Shown in pieces: positions 1 through 8,344 of a stretch of DNA of 64,000 nt (positions are counted from its first letter, which is position 1; the number at the start of each line of letters is the position of its first letter). The position numbers and the translations under genes are program-made. The DNA comes from CAISIP01 sp965278985 (GTDB taxonomy: Bacteria; Pseudomonadota; Gammaproteobacteria; Burkholderiales; Burkholderiaceae_C). Location of the stretch: positions 5,952,001-6,016,000 of the forward strand of contig OZ257131.1 in assembly GCA_965278985.1 (NCBI GenBank). Direction: 5' to 3'. The notes under the pieces are model-generated. The model searched no databases, was not told where the DNA came from, and saw only the letters and a list, made by a program, of their open reading frames with translations.

Positions 1-657
1 ACGGTATCCGCGCCCGCGCAGCGTCTCGATGGGCGCCAGCGTGCCCTGCGGATCGAGCTTGCGGCGCAGCCGGCCGATCAGCACCTCCAGCACATTGCTG
101 TCGCGGTCCTCGTCGTGCGGGTACAGGTAGTCGCCCAGCTCCTGCTTGGTGACCACGCGCGCGCGTTCACGCACCAGGTACTCGAGCACGCGGTATTCGA
201 AGGCTGTGAGCTCCAGCGGCTCACCGTGGAGCTTCGCGGACTGGGCCGGCAGGTCCATGGCCAAGGGCCCCAGCGTGAGCACGTCGGTGGCGGTCTTGAG
301 CGCGCGGCGCAACAGCGCCTTCACGCGGGCGGCCAGCTCGGGGTATTCGAAGGGCTTGACGAGGTAGTCGTCCGCGCCGGCCTCCAGGCCCGTGACCTTG
401 TCCTGCCAGCTGCCGCGCGCCGTGAGGATCAGGATCGGCTGCGTGCGGCCCTCGGCGCGCAGTTCTTGCACGACCGACAGGCCGTTGCGCTTGGGCAGGC
501 CCAGGTCCACGATGACCAGGTCCACGGGGTATTCGCGGGCCTGGAACAGGCCGTCTTCGCCGTCAGCCGCCTGGTCCACGCGGTAACCATCGGCTTCCAG
601 GCGGCGCGCCAGCGTCAGGCGCAGCGGGGCTTCGTCTTCGATCAGCAGCAGGCGCAT
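1..657 (-). CDS. OmpR/PhoP-family response regulator, C-terminus cut by window edge
   Basis: DNA-binding response regulator of a two-component system. The 219 visible residues show a receiver domain (residues 1-115) with the acidic pair at residues 8-9, the phospho-acceptor Asp51 in IVDLGLP and the switch Lys in LVKPFEYPE. A winged-helix output domain (from about residue 125) follows, with the recognition segment DSNVLEVLIGRLRRKLDP. Only the last few residues lie off the window. The start ATG at 657 begins with the family-typical MRLLLIEDE. It lies 25 bases downstream of the PepSY gene on the same strand, a common pairing for PhoP/QseB-like regulators. A sensor kinase would be expected just off the window edge. 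Target genes cannot be told from the sequence. Confidence 0.95.
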   Translation of the reverse strand, partial: MRLLLIEDEAPLRLTLARRLEADGYRVDQAADGEDGLFQAREYPVDLVIVDLGLPKRNGLSVVQELRAEGRTQPILILTARGSWQDKVTGLEAGADDYLVKPFEYPELAARVKALLRRALKTATDVLTLGPLAMDLPAQSAKLHGEPLELTAFEYRVLEYLVRERARVVTKQELGDYLYPHDEDRDSNVLEVLIGRLRRKLDPQGTLAPIETLRGRGYR

Positions 658-682
658 CGTGCCGTCCTCGTCTGTGTGGCGC

Positions 683-910
683 TCATCGGTCTGCGTCGAC
701 CATGACCACGCGGACCTCGCCCCGCGGCGTGACCACCTTGACGCGCCACACGGGCCCGCGGCCGGAGTCGGCACGCTCCACCGACAACACACGCCCACCG
801 GTCTGGCGTGCCGCGATGGCGGCGGCCTCGTCGCGGCTGGCCGCCCAGGCGGGCAGGGCCAGCGTGAGGGCCACCAGGGCAGCAGCGGCGAGCCTTGCGA
901 GGGTGTGCAT
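683..910 (-). CDS. Small periplasmic PepSY-domain protein
   Basis: A 75-residue exported protein. Residues 1-23 form a signal peptide ending LALPAWA, and the rest is one PepSY-like repeat (a VWRVKVVTPRGEVRVVMVD strand pattern close to the C-terminus). PepSY domains bind or inhibit peptidases or sense envelope signals; the specific partner here is unknown. An upstream in-frame Met at 943 would bury the signal peptide behind 11 extra residues, so the Met at 910 is preferred. The gene is read into the response regulator 25 bases downstream, consistent with the PepSY protein acting as an auxiliary sensor of that two-component system, which is inference. Confidence 0.85.
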   Translation of the reverse strand: MHTLARLAAAALVALTLALPAWAASRDEAAAIAARQTGGRVLSVERADSGRGPVWRVKVVTPRGEVRVVMVDADR

Positions 911-967
911 TGTGGTGCGTCGTGAAGGGCTGGCAAGGGTCATGCGGGCATCGTACTACTGCCGCGC

Positions 968-1546
968 TCAGCGGCCGTCGGGTGTCCACTGCCCCTGGCG
1001 GTTGTAAAAGCCGTCCGGTTCGTAGCGGCCGCCCGACGACACCTGGATGGGGATCGTGCGGCCGGACGGGGGCTGCGCCATCACGGTGGTGTAACGCTGC
1101 CCACGGTAGTCGTAGCTCACGTTGTAGCCGTTGATGCGCTGCTGCGGCTCGTAGACGGTCTGGCAGTTCTGCACCTGGCGCGGCGCGCGGTCGTAGCGTG
1201 CGTAGCGGTCATCGCGGCCGTTGTTGGCCACCTGGTCGCCCGCATAGGCACCGATCACGGCACCCAGCGCGGTGGCCACGGCACGGCCGCCGCCGTCGCC
1301 CACCTGGTTGCCCAGCAGGGCACCGGCCACGCCACCGATCACGGCGCCGCCATACTGGCGCGGCGCCTCGGCGCGGCGGTCGTCCCGCACCCACTGGTTG
1401 GAGCAGACCTGGCGCGGCACCTGCACGGTTTCGTAGCGGGGCTGCACGTCGCGCACACGGGCCTGGTCCGTGTAGGTCGCGGCCTGCACACCGGTGGCGG
1501 CGAGGACGGTGGTGGCGATCAGGCTGGCAAGGATCTGGCGTTGCAT
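968..1546 (-). CDS. Glycine-zipper 2TM envelope protein
   Basis: A 192-residue exported protein. The signal peptide (residues 1-22) ends GVQA. A central glycine zipper (about residues 66-100) contains GGAVIGGVAGALLGNQVGDG followed by a second pass of ALGAVIGAYAGDQV. Both flanks are polar and Tyr/Arg/Gln-rich. Zippers of this kind are found in the 17-kDa surface antigen/SlyB group of outer-membrane proteins. No lipobox Cys follows the signal peptide, so it is probably not a lipoprotein. Start chosen at the Met that begins the signal peptide; the open frame extends upstream to 1768 without support. About 250 bases of noncoding DNA separate it from the transglycosylase gene upstream. Confidence 0.85.
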   Translation of the reverse strand: MQRQILASLIATTVLAATGVQAATYTDQARVRDVQPRYETVQVPRQVCSNQWVRDDRRAEAPRQYGGAVIGGVAGALLGNQVGDGGGRAVATALGAVIGAYAGDQVANNGRDDRYARYDRAPRQVQNCQTVYEPQQRINGYNVSYDYRGQRYTTVMAQPPSGRTIPIQVSSGGRYEPDGFYNRQGQWTPDGR

Positions 1547-1794
1547 GGTGGCGCTCCAGTGAGTGATGATGGAGCGTATGGTGCGCGGCCACGGGTGAAC
1601 GCCGGCTGAATGGAATGCAGATCGTGGCGCCCTCACCCGCAGCCGGCAGCAGGCAAATGGATGCTCGGGCTGCACGCTCGCGAAGGCATGCCCCACGGGG
1701 GACGCACACCCATCGTGCCCGCCGTGAATGCGGCGCCTCCCCGCGCATCCTGCGGGCTGCGCCGCCACCGGGACCCGGCGGCGGCTGGCCGCCT

Positions 1795-3786
1795 TCAGGG
1801 CAGCTCGCGGTCGTCCGCCGGCTGGCCCATCGGCCGCGGGCCGATGGTGCCCAGGCGCGCCTTCAGCGACTGGGGCTGGCCCGTGATGATGGCCGCGTAC
1901 ATGGTGGCGTTGCTCAGCACCTTCTTCACATAGTCGCGCGTCTCGGTGAAGGGGACGTTCTCGGCCCAGGCGGCCGCCTCGATGGTGGGGCCGTTGCGCC
2001 AGCTGCGCGGCCGGCCCGGGCCGGCGTTGTAGGCGGCCGCGGCCAGGGGCATGGAGCCCGCGAAATCGTCCAGCACGAGCTTGAGGTAGCCCGTGCCGAT
2101 GGCGATGTTGGTGGGGCCGTGGCTGATGTCCTGCGGCTTGAAGTCGGTCATGCCGAGTTTCTTAGCCGTCCAGCGTGCCGTGGCGGGCATCACCTGCATC
2201 AGGCCCGAGGCACCCACGTTGGAGCGCGCATCCACGATGAAGCGGCTTTCCTGCCGTATCAGGCCGTAGACGTAGGACGGGTCCAGCGCGATCTGCTTCG
2301 TGCGCTGGAGCACGGCGTCGTGGTGCGGCATCGGGAAGCGTTGGTCGGCATCGAAGGCGACCTTGGTGCGCTCGCTGGTGTTGATGCAGCGGTCCCACAC
2401 CTCGCGTTCGCAGGCCAGGTCGGCCGCGGCCATCAGGGCCCGGTCGTCCATGCCACCGCGGTCGTGCAGGCTGGTGGAATAGTTCCACTCGCGCACGCCC
2501 TCGGAGCGCAGGCCGATGGCGATGGCATACAGGCCACGCTGCAGGCCAGGGTTGGCGCGTGCGGCAGCCTTTTCCTCGACGGTCAGTGGCGCGGGTTTTT
2601 CGGGCGTGGTGATCTTCTGGCCGATGTCTTCGAGGGCCAGCTGTTCGTAGAAGCCGCGCACGCTGGCGATGCTGGCCAGCAGCATCTGGGCATCGGCGCG
2701 CTGCGCATCGGTGCGCGCCGTGGCCTGCAGGGCGCGGGCGCGCCAGTAGACCCAGGCCGGGTCCTGGCGTTGCGCCTCGCCCATGGCGGAGGTGGCTTCC
2801 AGCACCTGGCCCCAGTTGCTGGCGCGCAGCGCGGCGCGCACCTTCCAGGCCAGGTGGTCCTCGTGCATGAACTTGTCCTGGCCGTTGGCGAAGACGGCCA
2901 GTGCGTCGTTGGACAGTCGCATGGCGACCCGCTTGCCGATCACGCCCCAGACCCAGCTGCGCTCCTCCTGCGTGAGCTGGGCCTTCCAGCGCAGCTTGTT
3001 GGCCTCGTCCGCCGCCTCGTCGGGATCGATGGTGGCCAGGCGGATCAGCGCCAGCGTCACGAACTCCTTGGTGCGCGGCAGCAGGGCGGTGCGTTTTTCG
3101 TTCAGGTAGTCGGCGGGCTTCTGGTAGATGGCATTGACCTGGGCCATCCAGGCCGGGTCCAGGATGCCCACGGCCTGTGCGGCCATGCCCTGGCGGCCGT
3201 TTTCCATGCCCAGGCGCGCGCGCATCCATGCGACCTGGGAATCGAGCTTGCGGGCCTTGATCTGCTGGGCCGCGGCGTTGGCGCAGGCGTCGTCGGCATC
3301 GCGCTGCGCAAGCCACAGGTCCTGCACCTTGTCGGCCACGGGCGCCTGGGTGGCGTTGTAGCTGGTCAGCAGGGCATAACACTCGACGCTGCGGTCGTCG
3401 TGCATGCGGAACTTGGCGTATTCGGCCATGAAGTTCGCCCAGTCACCCGTGGCGCCCAGCAGCAGCAGCCAGTCGTTGCGCAGGCGGTCTTCCTGGTAGG
3501 TGCCCGCCAGGCGCGCCAGCGTGGCGCGGATGTCGTCGGCGGTGGCGGACTCCAGCCGCGCACGCATCTCCCAGTAGATGGCCCAGGGCTCCAGCACGTG
3601 GCCGCGCGCGGCGGGCAGCAGCGCGGCCAGGCGGTTGCGGTCGCGCTTGCGATACGCGTCGTTCATCTGCAGCAGCGTGTCGTCCGCGCGGGCCGTGGCG
3701 GCGGATTGGGCGTATGCACCGATGGTCGGTGCCGTAGCCAGGACCAGGGCCGCGGAGAGCGATGTCAAAATGGCTGCGAACTGCAT
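1795..3786 (-). CDS. slt: Soluble lytic murein transglycosylase (Slt70-like)
   Basis: A periplasmic 663-residue muramidase that cleaves the MurNAc-GlcNAc bond with formation of 1,6-anhydro-MurNAc during peptidoglycan turnover. It has a signal peptide (residues 1-27, ending GAYAQ), a long alpha-superhelical region, and a C-terminal SLT domain starting near residue 500. The catalytic Glu is in LIRQESRF (about residue 513), followed by the family motifs GASGLMQVMPATA and AAYNAGPG. Length matches Slt70-type enzymes. The Met at 3786 starts the signal peptide; in-frame codons reach back to 3945 but would overlap the divergent gene. Its start lies only 10 bases from that of the divergent cyclo-ligase gene, so the two must share or overlap promoter sequence. 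Confidence 0.95.
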   Translation of the reverse strand: MQFAAILTSLSAALVLATAPTIGAYAQSAATARADDTLLQMNDAYRKRDRNRLAALLPAARGHVLEPWAIYWEMRARLESATADDIRATLARLAGTYQEDRLRNDWLLLLGATGDWANFMAEYAKFRMHDDRSVECYALLTSYNATQAPVADKVQDLWLAQRDADDACANAAAQQIKARKLDSQVAWMRARLGMENGRQGMAAQAVGILDPAWMAQVNAIYQKPADYLNEKRTALLPRTKEFVTLALIRLATIDPDEAADEANKLRWKAQLTQEERSWVWGVIGKRVAMRLSNDALAVFANGQDKFMHEDHLAWKVRAALRASNWGQVLEATSAMGEAQRQDPAWVYWRARALQATARTDAQRADAQMLLASIASVRGFYEQLALEDIGQKITTPEKPAPLTVEEKAAARANPGLQRGLYAIAIGLRSEGVREWNYSTSLHDRGGMDDRALMAAADLACEREVWDRCINTSERTKVAFDADQRFPMPHHDAVLQRTKQIALDPSYVYGLIRQESRFIVDARSNVGASGLMQVMPATARWTAKKLGMTDFKPQDISHGPTNIAIGTGYLKLVLDDFAGSMPLAAAAYNAGPGRPRSWRNGPTIEAAAWAENVPFTETRDYVKKVLSNATMYAAIITGQPQSLKARLGTIGPRPMGQPADDRELP

Positions 3787-3796
3787 GCAAGGGATT

Positions 3797-4396
<600 letters not shown>

Positions 4397-4438
4397 CGCG
4401 GTGCCCCTTGCCGAGGGGTTTCATTGATGCGGCCTGGG

Positions 4439-4464
4439 AATGAAAGTGGTGAGCCATTTTCATT
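4439..4464. promoter_or_regulatory. Candidate LysR operator, copy 1
   Basis: Inverted repeat AATGAAA (4439-4445), 12 bases, TTTCATT (4458-4464), followed by GGAC. The same arrangement with the same spacer recurs at 6009-6034. In both copies a CATTGATGCG block lies upstream, 103 and 102 bases before the respective start codon. The two copies flank the LysR gene at 4933-5964, the obvious candidate regulator. The dyad is seen directly; binding is inferred. Confidence 0.55.
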
Positions 4465-4524
4465 GGACGCGCGGATGTCTCCAGAGAGAAGATGGCCTTC
4501 CAACGGTCATCCCAGGAGAGCGCC

Positions 4525-4926
4525 ATGCCCCCGGAAATCATGCACAAGCCGCAACAGTCGGAACGCGCTGCACAGCCCGAGACGGTACTGCTCGCGGGCC
4601 GGTTCATCCACCTGCTGCCAGGGCGGCAAGGGGTGGTCGGCTCCGGGGCGGCCGCGGTCAACGAGGCCTGGGCGGCAGCTGCGCGGCCGTCGATGGCGCG
4701 CCGGCTGTGGCGGGGGCTGGCGCTGCTGTGGGCACCGCGCCACCGTCTGGTGATGTTGCACGCCGACTACGGGGTGCATCGCGGCCAGCCGCCACAGCGG
4801 TGGCCCTCGACCTGGCCCTATGCGGACTTCGGCATGGGGCCGAGATGCAGCGACATGGCTCTGTCCGGCTCCGACCTGCCCGCGGACGCGATCGTGGACC
4901 GCGACGGCCGCATCCTGCGGCTCTGA
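4525..4926 (+). CDS. Conserved-looking hypothetical protein
   Basis: A 133-residue protein I do not recognise. It is rich in Arg, Ala and Pro and has no signal peptide or clear membrane segment. The hydrophobic stretch near residues 58-68 (LWRGLALLWAP) is short and basic at both ends. The start at 4525 is chosen over 4492 because a GGAGAG ribosome site precedes it. In addition, its distance from the upstream CATTGATGCG/dyad block (103 bases) matches that of the DUF2917 gene (102). It converges with the LysR gene 6 bases away. The shared upstream sequence suggests co-regulation with the DUF2917 gene; function unknown. Confidence 0.6.
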   Translation: MPPEIMHKPQQSERAAQPETVLLAGRFIHLLPGRQGVVGSGAAAVNEAWAAAARPSMARRLWRGLALLWAPRHRLVMLHADYGVHRGQPPQRWPSTWPYADFGMGPRCSDMALSGSDLPADAIVDRDGRILRL

Positions 4927-4932
4927 GGCCCT

Positions 4933-5964
4933 TCAGCGCGCGGGCACGGCCTTGCGTGCCACCGCACGCGCCGCGGGCGGCTGGGGATGGGCCGCCGCTG
5001 CGACGGGCTCCGGTTCGCCCACCGCGATGCGCGTGAGCGCCGCCTGCTCCTGCATCCACTGGCAGAAAGCCAGGATCTCGGGCCGGTTGCGCGCGCGCGG
5101 GCCGCTGATGAGCCAGTAGGCCTGCGGCGAGTCCAGGCGCATGCCGGGCAGCACTTCCACCAGGTCGCCGCTGGCCAGGCTGTCGGACACCAGGGGCATG
5201 CGTGCCAGCGCGATGCCCTGGCCGGTCAGCGCGGCCTGCACGATCTGGTTGGCGTAGTTGAAGTAGAGCCAGCGCTTGGGTTCGAGGCGTTCGAAACCGT
5301 GCGCGCTCAGCCAGCGCCGCCAGGCCAGGAATTCCATGGTGCGGTAGCGGTGGCCGTCGCTGGCCTCGATCAGCGCGAAATGCGCCAGGTCGCTGCCATT
5401 GCGCAGCGGCCGCGCGCTCTTCAGCAGCCAGGGGCTGGCCACGGGGGTGAGCTGTTCGCCGAAGAGGCGGACTGCGTGCGCGGGCACCACGGCGGGGCGG
5501 GTGTAGCGGATCGCCACGTCCACGTCCGCCGTCTCCATGTCCACCGTGGTGTCGGAGGCGTCGATGCGGATGTCGATGTCGGGGAAGGCGTTCTGGAAGG
5601 CCTCCAGCCGCGGGATCAGCCACATCGAGGCGAAGGACGCCCAGGTGGTGATGGACACGCTCTTGCGCCCCGCGCTGCGCCGGATCAGGCGCACGGTGTT
5701 GTCCAGGCGCTCCAGGGTCGGCTCCACCACGCGCAGCAGCTCGGCGCCCGCGGCCGTGAGTTCCACGGCCCGCGTGTGGCGCAGGAACAGCGGCACGCCC
5801 ACCTCGTCCTCCATGGACTGGATCTGCCGGCTCACGGCGCTCTGTGTCAAGGCCAGTTCCTCGGCGGCAGCGCGGAAGTTCAGGTGCCGGGCGACGGCCT
5901 CGAAGGCGCGGAAATGGCCCACCGACACCGGCCGGCTGCGCATGGGGAGATCGGAGTGGGACAT
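4933..5964 (-). CDS. LysR-family regulator (GcvA-like)
   Basis: A 343-residue transcription factor. The N-terminal winged helix-turn-helix (residues about 12-70) shows FRAFEAVARHLNFRAAAEEL and the recognition segment LTQSAVSRQIQ. The substrate-binding domain follows from about residue 95 with the GcvA-type IRYTRPAVVPA segment. The last 40 residues are an Ala/Pro/Glu-rich tail not typical of the family. The start is uncertain: Mets at 5994, 5964 and 5943 are all possible, and none has a convincing ribosome site. It lies between two plus-strand genes that carry near-identical upstream dyads, which it probably binds; no other regulator is nearby. Confidence 0.9.
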   Translation of the reverse strand: MSHSDLPMRSRPVSVGHFRAFEAVARHLNFRAAAEELALTQSAVSRQIQSMEDEVGVPLFLRHTRAVELTAAGAELLRVVEPTLERLDNTVRLIRRSAGRKSVSITTWASFASMWLIPRLEAFQNAFPDIDIRIDASDTTVDMETADVDVAIRYTRPAVVPAHAVRLFGEQLTPVASPWLLKSARPLRNGSDLAHFALIEASDGHRYRTMEFLAWRRWLSAHGFERLEPKRWLYFNYANQIVQAALTGQGIALARMPLVSDSLASGDLVEVLPGMRLDSPQAYWLISGPRARNRPEILAFCQWMQEQAALTRIAVGEPEPVAAAAHPQPPAARAVARKAVPAR

Positions 5965-6008
5965 GGAGCAGGGCCGGGGTGGCGGCCCCGGCATTGATGC
6001 GTGAATGG

Positions 6009-6034
6009 AATCAAAAGTGTAGGCCGAATTCATT
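6009..6034. promoter_or_regulatory. Candidate LysR operator, copy 2
   Basis: Inverted repeat AATCAAA (6009-6015), 12 bases, ATTCATT (6028-6034), followed by GGAC. It aligns without gaps with the dyad at 4439-4464 (AATGAAA-N12-TTTCATT-GGAC). A CATTGATGCG block precedes it at 5992, as in copy 1. It sits between the divergent LysR gene and the DUF2917 gene, where autoregulation would be expected. Confidence 0.6.
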
Positions 6035-6093
6035 GGACCCTGTGGGGGCACAGAGCGATCATCCTTCTCCAATCGGTCCAAAAGGAGAGCTTC

Positions 6094-6564
6094 ATGGCCT
6101 CGAACACAGTGCTCAATTTGCAACAATCCCCCGTCGCTGATCGCCTCGCCGGTGCCTGGAAACTGGTGCCCGAGCACGCCGTGACGCTCAACCCCGGCCA
6201 GGCCGGCGTGCTGCGCGTGACCCAGGGCCGCGCCTGGGTGACGCTGGACGGCCCGCACCAGGGCCCGGCCAACGACTGGGGCGACATCGTGCTGCAGTGC
6301 GGGCAGCAGATCACGCTACTGCCAGGCCAGCATGTGGTCATGGAGCCTTACGGCGACGCCGTGAACCAGTCCACGTACTTCAGCTGGGAGCCCGCCAGTG
6401 ATGTGCAGGCCGTGCCCTCTACGGAAGTGGCTGGTCTGGGCCATTCCTTGCTGCACCCCTGGGTGCTGCTGGGGCGGTTCCTGTCCAGTGTGGTTGCCGC
6501 AGCGGGTTGGCTGGTCGCCGGACGCGGCCGGGTGTTGTCGCCCCTGGAGTCGAATCAGCCCTGA
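6094..6564 (+). CDS. DUF2917-domain protein
   Basis: A 156-residue protein. Residues about 17-95 match the DUF2917 pattern: a beta-rich, cupin-like segment beginning AWKLVPEHAVTLNPGQAGVLRV-type residues, with GRAWVTLDGP and the closing LLPGQHVVMEP. A hydrophobic segment near residues 121-142 could be membrane associated. The biochemical role of DUF2917 is not established. A clear AAAGGAGAG ribosome site precedes the ATG. It is divergent from the LysR gene and shares its upstream dyad with the gene at 4525. Its last 10 bases overlap the end of the convergent TfoX-like gene. Confidence 0.85.
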   Translation: MASNTVLNLQQSPVADRLAGAWKLVPEHAVTLNPGQAGVLRVTQGRAWVTLDGPHQGPANDWGDIVLQCGQQITLLPGQHVVMEPYGDAVNQSTYFSWEPASDVQAVPSTEVAGLGHSLLHPWVLLGRFLSSVVAAAGWLVAGRGRVLSPLESNQP

Positions 6565-7055
6565 GTGCGGGGGCGGCGCGGCGTGGTGGCACGCGGCGCT
6601 GCCTTCCTGGCGGCAGGCTTCTTCGGCGCGGATGCCGCCGGCGGCTTCTTCGCCGCAGCCCCTTTCTTGCGGGGCGCCGCGGCCTTCCTGGGCACTTTGG
6701 CGGCCCGCGCCGCCAGCGCACTCTCCAACGCCATGCGCGCCCACGGCGCCATGGCATCGGGTGAATCCATCGCGTCCTCGGGCGCCGCGTAATAGTTCAT
6801 GCTGCGTTCCACCACGGCATCGCCCTTGCGCATGCCGTAGCTGAAGCGTGCGCAACCCGCCGCCTCGAAACGGCCCCGCGTGGTGTCGTCGGCCTTGAGC
6901 CACAGGGTGTCGCCCGCGCCCAGGTCCACCACGATCGCCACGCTCAGCCCGTCCAGCGACAGGCCCCAGCCGCTGAACATGCGCTTGGGCGTACACGGCC
7001 CGACGCTGGCCAGCAGCTCGCAGCAATAGGCGGCGAAATCCTTGGGCGTGGACAT
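6555..7055 (-). CDS. TfoX/Sxy N-terminal domain protein with histone H1-like tail
   Basis: A 166-residue protein. Residues 1-110 form a TfoX N-terminal domain: KRMFSGWGLSLDG, then LWLKADDTTRGRFEAAGC and the closing YYAAPEDAMD segment. Residues 118-166 are a low-complexity Lys/Ala/Pro/Arg tail (repeated PKKPAARKAA-type units) resembling histone H1/AlgP-like DNA-binding tails. TfoX proteins influence competence or CRP-dependent transcription in gamma-proteobacteria. Here only the N-terminal domain is present, and the tail suggests nonspecific nucleic-acid binding. It overlaps the convergent DUF2917 gene by 10 bases. Confidence 0.88.
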   Translation of the reverse strand: MSTPKDFAAYCCELLASVGPCTPKRMFSGWGLSLDGLSVAIVVDLGAGDTLWLKADDTTRGRFEAAGCARFSYGMRKGDAVVERSMNYYAAPEDAMDSPDAMAPWARMALESALAARAAKVPRKAAAPRKKGAAAKKPPAASAPKKPAARKAAPRATTPRRPRTQG

Positions 7056-7124
7056 GCGGCCAGTCTAAACCCGCCACCTTCCACGGTGCACCATGCAACA
7101 TGAACGAGCCCTTCAAAAAATACT

Positions 7125-7152
7125 TTGCAAACGTATGCAATATGCCTAGAAT
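7125..7152 (+). promoter_or_regulatory. LacI-type operator overlapping promoter, island operon 1
   Basis: TTGCAAAC-GTATGCAA (7125-7140) is a 16-base palindrome with one mismatched pair and the central CG typical of LacI-family operators. Its left TTGCAA can serve as -35, and TAGAAT at 7147-7152 as -10 with a 16-base spacer. The same operator/-35/-10 geometry occurs at 17687, 28170 and 29344. The -10 ends about 70 bases before the first gene at 7222. Confidence 0.75.
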
Positions 7153-7221
7153 TTCGGGCACATCAGGATCTGCTTCCCATTTCATCGTTCTGTGGCACCA
7201 CAGACCTTCACAGTGAAAGAC

Positions 7222-8286
7222 ATGGCAACCTCGGACCATCTGGCCAACAAACGCGCAGTGCTGGCGGCGTTGAATACGATTGCAGAGTCGCGTACGGCCG
7301 ACGTGGGCGATGCGCTGGGCCGCATCTACCACCCGGATGCCGAATGGCGCGGAGCGCACCCTTTCAACGAGATGCGTGGCGTCGAAGCCATCACGCGCCA
7401 GTTCTGGCAGCCGTTGCTGCATGCCTTCCCCGACCTGGAGCGCCGCGACAACATCCTCATCGGCGGCCAGTACGAAGGCCGTGACTACGTGGCCGCCGTG
7501 GGCCACTACTGCGGCAGCTTCCAGCGCGACTGGATCGGCCTGCCCGCCAACGGCCTCACGATGCACCTGCGTTACGGCGAGGTGCACCAGGTGGTGGAGG
7601 GCCGCATCGTGCAGAGCACGGTGCTGATCGACGTGCTGGACGCCATCCGCCAGGCCGGCTTCTGGCCGCTGCCGCCCAGCCTGGGCGCGGAGGGGATGTG
7701 GCCGGGCCCGATGGGCAATGACGGGGTGGTGCTCACCGAGACCGACCCGGCCGAGTCCGCCGCCAGCCTGCAGCTCATGCGGGACATGCAGATGTCGCTG
7801 GGTGCGCACGACGACTCCCTGGGCCGGGGCCGCGCGGGCCTGCTGGCCATGCCGCAGGTGCAGTATTGGCACCCCAAGATGATGTGGTACGGGCCCAGCG
7901 GCATCGGAAGCACACGCGGCCTGGAGGGCTTCGTGGATGGGCACCAGTTGCCCTTCCGGACCGCCTTCCCCAACCGGCCCAGCGTGCCGCGCTCGCCGGA
8001 CCGCGGCAAGGACGGCAAGAACCACTACATCCGCATCGGCGACGGTGCCTACTCGGCCACCGGCGGCTGGCCCAGCCGCTACCTGGACCACGTCGGCGGT
8101 GGCTGGCTGGGCCAGGCGCCCACCGGCCGCGCCATCACCATGCGCGTGATGGACTTCTACAAGGCCGACGGTGGCCTGATCCGCGAGAACTGGGTGCCCA
8201 TCGACATCCTGCACACCTTGCTGCAGATGGACGTGGATGTGCTGGCGCGCGTGCGCAGGCAGTTCGGCCAGCGGCGCGGCGCCTGA
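7222..8286 (+). CDS. Two-domain NTF2/SnoaL-like protein
   Basis: A 354-residue cytosolic protein made of two NTF2-like cone folds. Domain 1 (about 5-150) carries the SnoaL-type signature YHPDAEWRGAHPFNEMRG, then FWQPLLHAFPDLERR. Domain 2 (about 175-350) carries YWHPKMMWYGPSG and ends with DFYKADGGLIRENWVPIDIL. Members of this fold include polyketide cyclases, ketosteroid isomerase and limonene-epoxide hydrolase. They are often labelled ester cyclase, but substrate cannot be deduced. It is the first gene behind the operator-promoter at 7125; the HisD-like gene follows 58 bases downstream. The ATG at 7222 is preferred over a GTG at 7192. It is one of five such proteins in the island. Confidence 0.85.
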   Translation: MATSDHLANKRAVLAALNTIAESRTADVGDALGRIYHPDAEWRGAHPFNEMRGVEAITRQFWQPLLHAFPDLERRDNILIGGQYEGRDYVAAVGHYCGSFQRDWIGLPANGLTMHLRYGEVHQVVEGRIVQSTVLIDVLDAIRQAGFWPLPPSLGAEGMWPGPMGNDGVVLTETDPAESAASLQLMRDMQMSLGAHDDSLGRGRAGLLAMPQVQYWHPKMMWYGPSGIGSTRGLEGFVDGHQLPFRTAFPNRPSVPRSPDRGKDGKNHYIRIGDGAYSATGGWPSRYLDHVGGGWLGQAPTGRAITMRVMDFYKADGGLIRENWVPIDILHTLLQMDVDVLARVRRQFGQRRGA

Positions 8287-8344
8287 ACCCCCAGAACCCT
8301 TTCCTTCCTTTCTTTTCCACCTCCCACCAGGAGACACCACTTCC

